A stretch of 7,089 bases of DNA from the NCBI GenBank assembly GCA_003645825.1, contig QNCQ01000086.1, forward strand, positions 1 through 7,089, written 5' to 3'. A program made the position numbers and the translations under genes. A model generated the notes under the pieces. It was not told the DNA's origin and did not search any database. It worked only from the letters and a program-made list of their open reading frames with translations. This DNA is from Fidelibacterota bacterium (GTDB taxonomy: Bacteria; Fidelibacterota; UBA2242; B5-G15). Below, piece after piece: positions 5,488 through 7,089 of this stretch. Position 1 is the first letter of the stretch. Every line of letters begins with the position of its first letter.

Positions 5488-6237
5488 TTACATTACCATA
5501 CCACCATCTACGTTTAAAACCTGGCCGGTTATATAGTCCGATAGAGAGCTTACGAGAAATAAAACCGCATTTGCCACATCCTCAGGTTGTCCTGCCTTCT
5601 TCTGTGGAATAGCTTTTAAAAACGCTTCTTTGACAGAATCTGGTAGAGTAGCTGTCATCTCTGTTTCAATATATCCAGGCGCTACTACATTGACGTTAAT
5701 ATTTCGTGAAGCAAGTTCTTTTGCCACGGACTTTGAGAAACCGATTACCCCGGCTTTACTTGCAGAATAGTTACACTGTCCTGCATTTCCCATCAAACCG
5801 ACTACGGAGCTAATATTTACAATTTTTCCGCTCTGTTGTTTAATCATAACTCTACTAACTGCCTGAGTCATTAAGAAAACCCCCTTAAGATTGGTATTAA
5901 GCACCGCATCCCACTGTTCTTCGGTCATTCTTATAAGAAGTGTATCCCTTGTAATCCCTGCATTGTTTACAAGAATATCTATCTTACCGAACTTTTCCAG
6001 GGCTTTCTTTACAAGATTTTCTACTTGATCTTTTCTGGTAACATCGCATGGAATAGCAATAAACTCAAAACCGGACTCGCTAAACTCCTCTGCGGCTTTT
6101 TCCAGACCCTCCTGATTGTAATCCGAAAGTACTACGCTTGAGCCATGTTCAGCAAGCTTTCTCGCGATAGTGAACCCAATGCCCCTACCCGAACCGGTTA
6201 CTATGGACACTTTACCATTTAGCACTATCCCTCCCAT
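5488..6237 (-). CDS. fabG: 3-oxoacyl-[acyl-carrier-protein] reductase
   Basis: FabG is an NADPH-dependent short-chain dehydrogenase that reduces 3-ketoacyl-ACP to 3-hydroxyacyl-ACP. With the start used here it has 249 residues. The Rossmann cofactor loop TGSGRGIG lies near residues 14-21 and NNAG at 91-94. The catalytic set is N116 (LNTNLKG), S144 (NISSVVG), Y157 and K161 (YSASK). PGYIETEM and the C-terminal ITGQVLNVDGGM complete the family pattern. Three starts are possible. ATG at 6261 (257 residues) has an AGGGG upstream. ATG at 6237 has GGAG 8 bases upstream. GTG at 6225 (245 residues) best matches the usual N-terminus (xLxGKV) and overlaps the fabD stop in TAGTG, but its GGGAGGG site is only about 3-4 bases away. 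I chose 6237 as a compromise. In every case the gene overlaps or touches fabD, which indicates coupling. Confidence 0.94.
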   Translation of the reverse strand: MGGIVLNGKVSIVTGSGRGIGFTIARKLAEHGSSVVLSDYNQEGLEKAAEEFSESGFEFIAIPCDVTRKDQVENLVKKALEKFGKIDILVNNAGITRDTLLIRMTEEQWDAVLNTNLKGVFLMTQAVSRVMIKQQSGKIVNISSVVGLMGNAGQCNYSASKAGVIGFSKSVAKELASRNINVNVVAPGYIETEMTATLPDSVKEAFLKAIPQKKAGQPEDVANAVLFLVSSLSDYITGQVLNVDGGMVM

Positions 6238-7089
6238 TGAAAATTCTCCAGTTCCTCCCATGTTGATACCCCTTTTATGGTTGCCTTTGAAACAATTCTT
6301 TTAACCAGTCCCTGAAGAACCTTTCCTGGTCCTACCTCCAGAAATTTATCTGCACCGTTGTCTATCATATTTTCTATAATAGTGGTCCACAGAACAGGGG
6401 AGGTTAACTGTTCTTTGAGTCTCTGTTTTATCTCACCGGGGTCGGAAGTAGGCAGTCCAGTAGAGTTCATATAAACAGGGATTGAGGGTTTCTTAAATTC
6501 CATTGAATCAATCGTTTCTGAAAGCCGTTCATAGGCCGGTTCCATCAGCGGAGAATGGAAAGCCCCCCCAACCGACAACTCGATAACTCGCTTGGCTCCT
6601 GCACTCTTTAACGCAAGCATCGCTGCCTGAATGGCTTTCTTGTCTCCTGAGATTACCAGTTGTATTGGTGAATTATAATTTGCTATGGTGCATATTCCTG
6701 GTAGTTCAGTTTTTGAGAGAATCTCTTTCACTTTCTGGTAACTCAACCCTACAATCGCAGCCATTGTACCGGGTTTTTTTTCTGAAGCCACTTGCATCTG
6801 CTCAGAGCGTACCTTTACTAGTTCAAGCCCTTCTTCAAATGAAAGACATCCGGCGGCTACAACTGCAGAATATTCGCCAAGACTGTGTCCTGCCAGCATG
6901 TCCGGGAGAATATTCCTTTTCTTCAGTTCTTCAAAGATGGCGACAGAAAGGACAAATATCGCTGGTTGCGTCACTCTGGTTTCAGTAAGTTCCCGAAGTG
7001 AACCGTAAAAGGAAATCTCCTTAAGAGAGAAATTAAACTTTTCTTCAGCGTAGTCGTAAAATTTTCTGGCTATTTCGCTATTATTATAC
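6225..7089 (-). CDS. fabD: Malonyl-CoA:ACP transacylase, 5' partial
   Basis: FabD transfers malonate from malonyl-CoA to ACP, supplying the extender unit for fatty acid synthesis. The frame stays open to the window edge. The 38 residues before the GTG at 6974 continue the family sequence (EIARKFYDYAEEK, LRELTETR before TQPAIF), so that GTG is internal. About 287 residues are visible of the usual 300-315, and only the N-terminal strand with the GQGSQ loop is missing. The nucleophile is Ser in AGHSLGEYSA (bases 6882-6884). The malonate-binding Arg is in VKVRSEQM (6807-6809), and the catalytic His is in GGAFHSPLMEPA (6555-6557). The C-terminal FLEVGPGKVLQGLVKR is also typical. The stop TAG at 6225-6227 overlaps the fabG start region. 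The operon promoter and any fabH or plsX genes would lie to the right of the window. Confidence 0.95.
   Translation of the reverse strand, partial: YNNSEIARKFYDYAEEKFNFSLKEISFYGSLRELTETRVTQPAIFVLSVAIFEELKKRNILPDMLAGHSLGEYSAVVAAGCLSFEEGLELVKVRSEQMQVASEKKPGTMAAIVGLSYQKVKEILSKTELPGICTIANYNSPIQLVISGDKKAIQAAMLALKSAGAKRVIELSVGGAFHSPLMEPAYERLSETIDSMEFKKPSIPVYMNSTGLPTSDPGEIKQRLKEQLTSPVLWTTIIENMIDNGADKFLEVGPGKVLQGLVKRIVSKATIKGVSTWEELENFQWEG

Noticed and set aside
5469..5540. Possible separate promoter for acpP in the end of fabG
   Set aside because: A TATGGT-like -10 can be read, but no credible -35 at 16-18 bp was found. The strong Shine-Dalgarno alone can explain high ACP output.
6972..6974. GTG at 6974 as the fabD start
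   Set aside because: Thirty-eight further in-frame codons up to the edge match FabD sequence, so the gene is truncated by the window and does not start here.
1..7089. CRISPR array, mobile element, toxin-antitoxin, tRNA or biosynthetic novelty cluster
   Set aside because: No direct repeats, transposase motifs, tRNA-like folds or small gene pairs were seen. All coding space is taken by recognisable housekeeping genes.

Overview
This 7.1 kb bacterial window is fully packed with housekeeping genes in two convergent blocks. Rightward (+ strand) are a 5'-truncated PTS Enzyme I, a bifunctional phosphoglucose/phosphomannose isomerase and a DUF151 'bifunctional nuclease' family protein with a C-terminal UVR motif. 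Leftward (- strand, read from the right edge) is a type II fatty acid synthesis cluster in the order fabD (5'-truncated) - fabG - acpP - fabF, followed by rnc (RNase III). The blocks meet tail to tail with 18 bp between stop codons (3236-3253). No gene-free stretch exceeds about 50 bp. I see no tRNA, rRNA, CRISPR array, insertion sequence or phage gene.

The organism cannot be named from this window. The base composition is moderately AT-rich, and AGA (Arg) and ATA (Ile) codons are frequent, as in many thermophilic or deep-branching bacteria. The order acpP-fabF-rnc, and the DUF151 plus UVR architecture, are both familiar from Bacteroidota/Chlorobiota-type genomes and related candidate phyla. 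A member of that broad FCB-like assemblage, or of an uncultured thermophilic phylum, is a reasonable but unproven guess.

The right block makes fatty acids. FabD loads malonate onto the acyl carrier protein, FabF condenses it with the growing acyl chain, and FabG reduces the 3-keto product. RNase III appears to ride on this transcript. Its start is forced to be a TTG lying directly after, and in frame with, the fabF stop codon, with no visible Shine-Dalgarno. The left block is sugar-phosphate and PEP related. Enzyme I transfers phosphate from PEP to HPr, and the isomerase interconverts glucose-6-P, fructose-6-P and mannose-6-P. The DUF151 gene seems to have its own sigma70-like promoter, placed so close to the ATG that its mRNA may be nearly leaderless.

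I found no convincing new multi-gene system. The points worth a second look are regulatory or enzymatic: an 11-bp hairpin at the 5' end of the RNase III coding sequence (possible autoregulation), a Ser where RNase III normally has a metal-binding Asp, a signature-divergent Enzyme I, and the near-leaderless DUF151 promoter.
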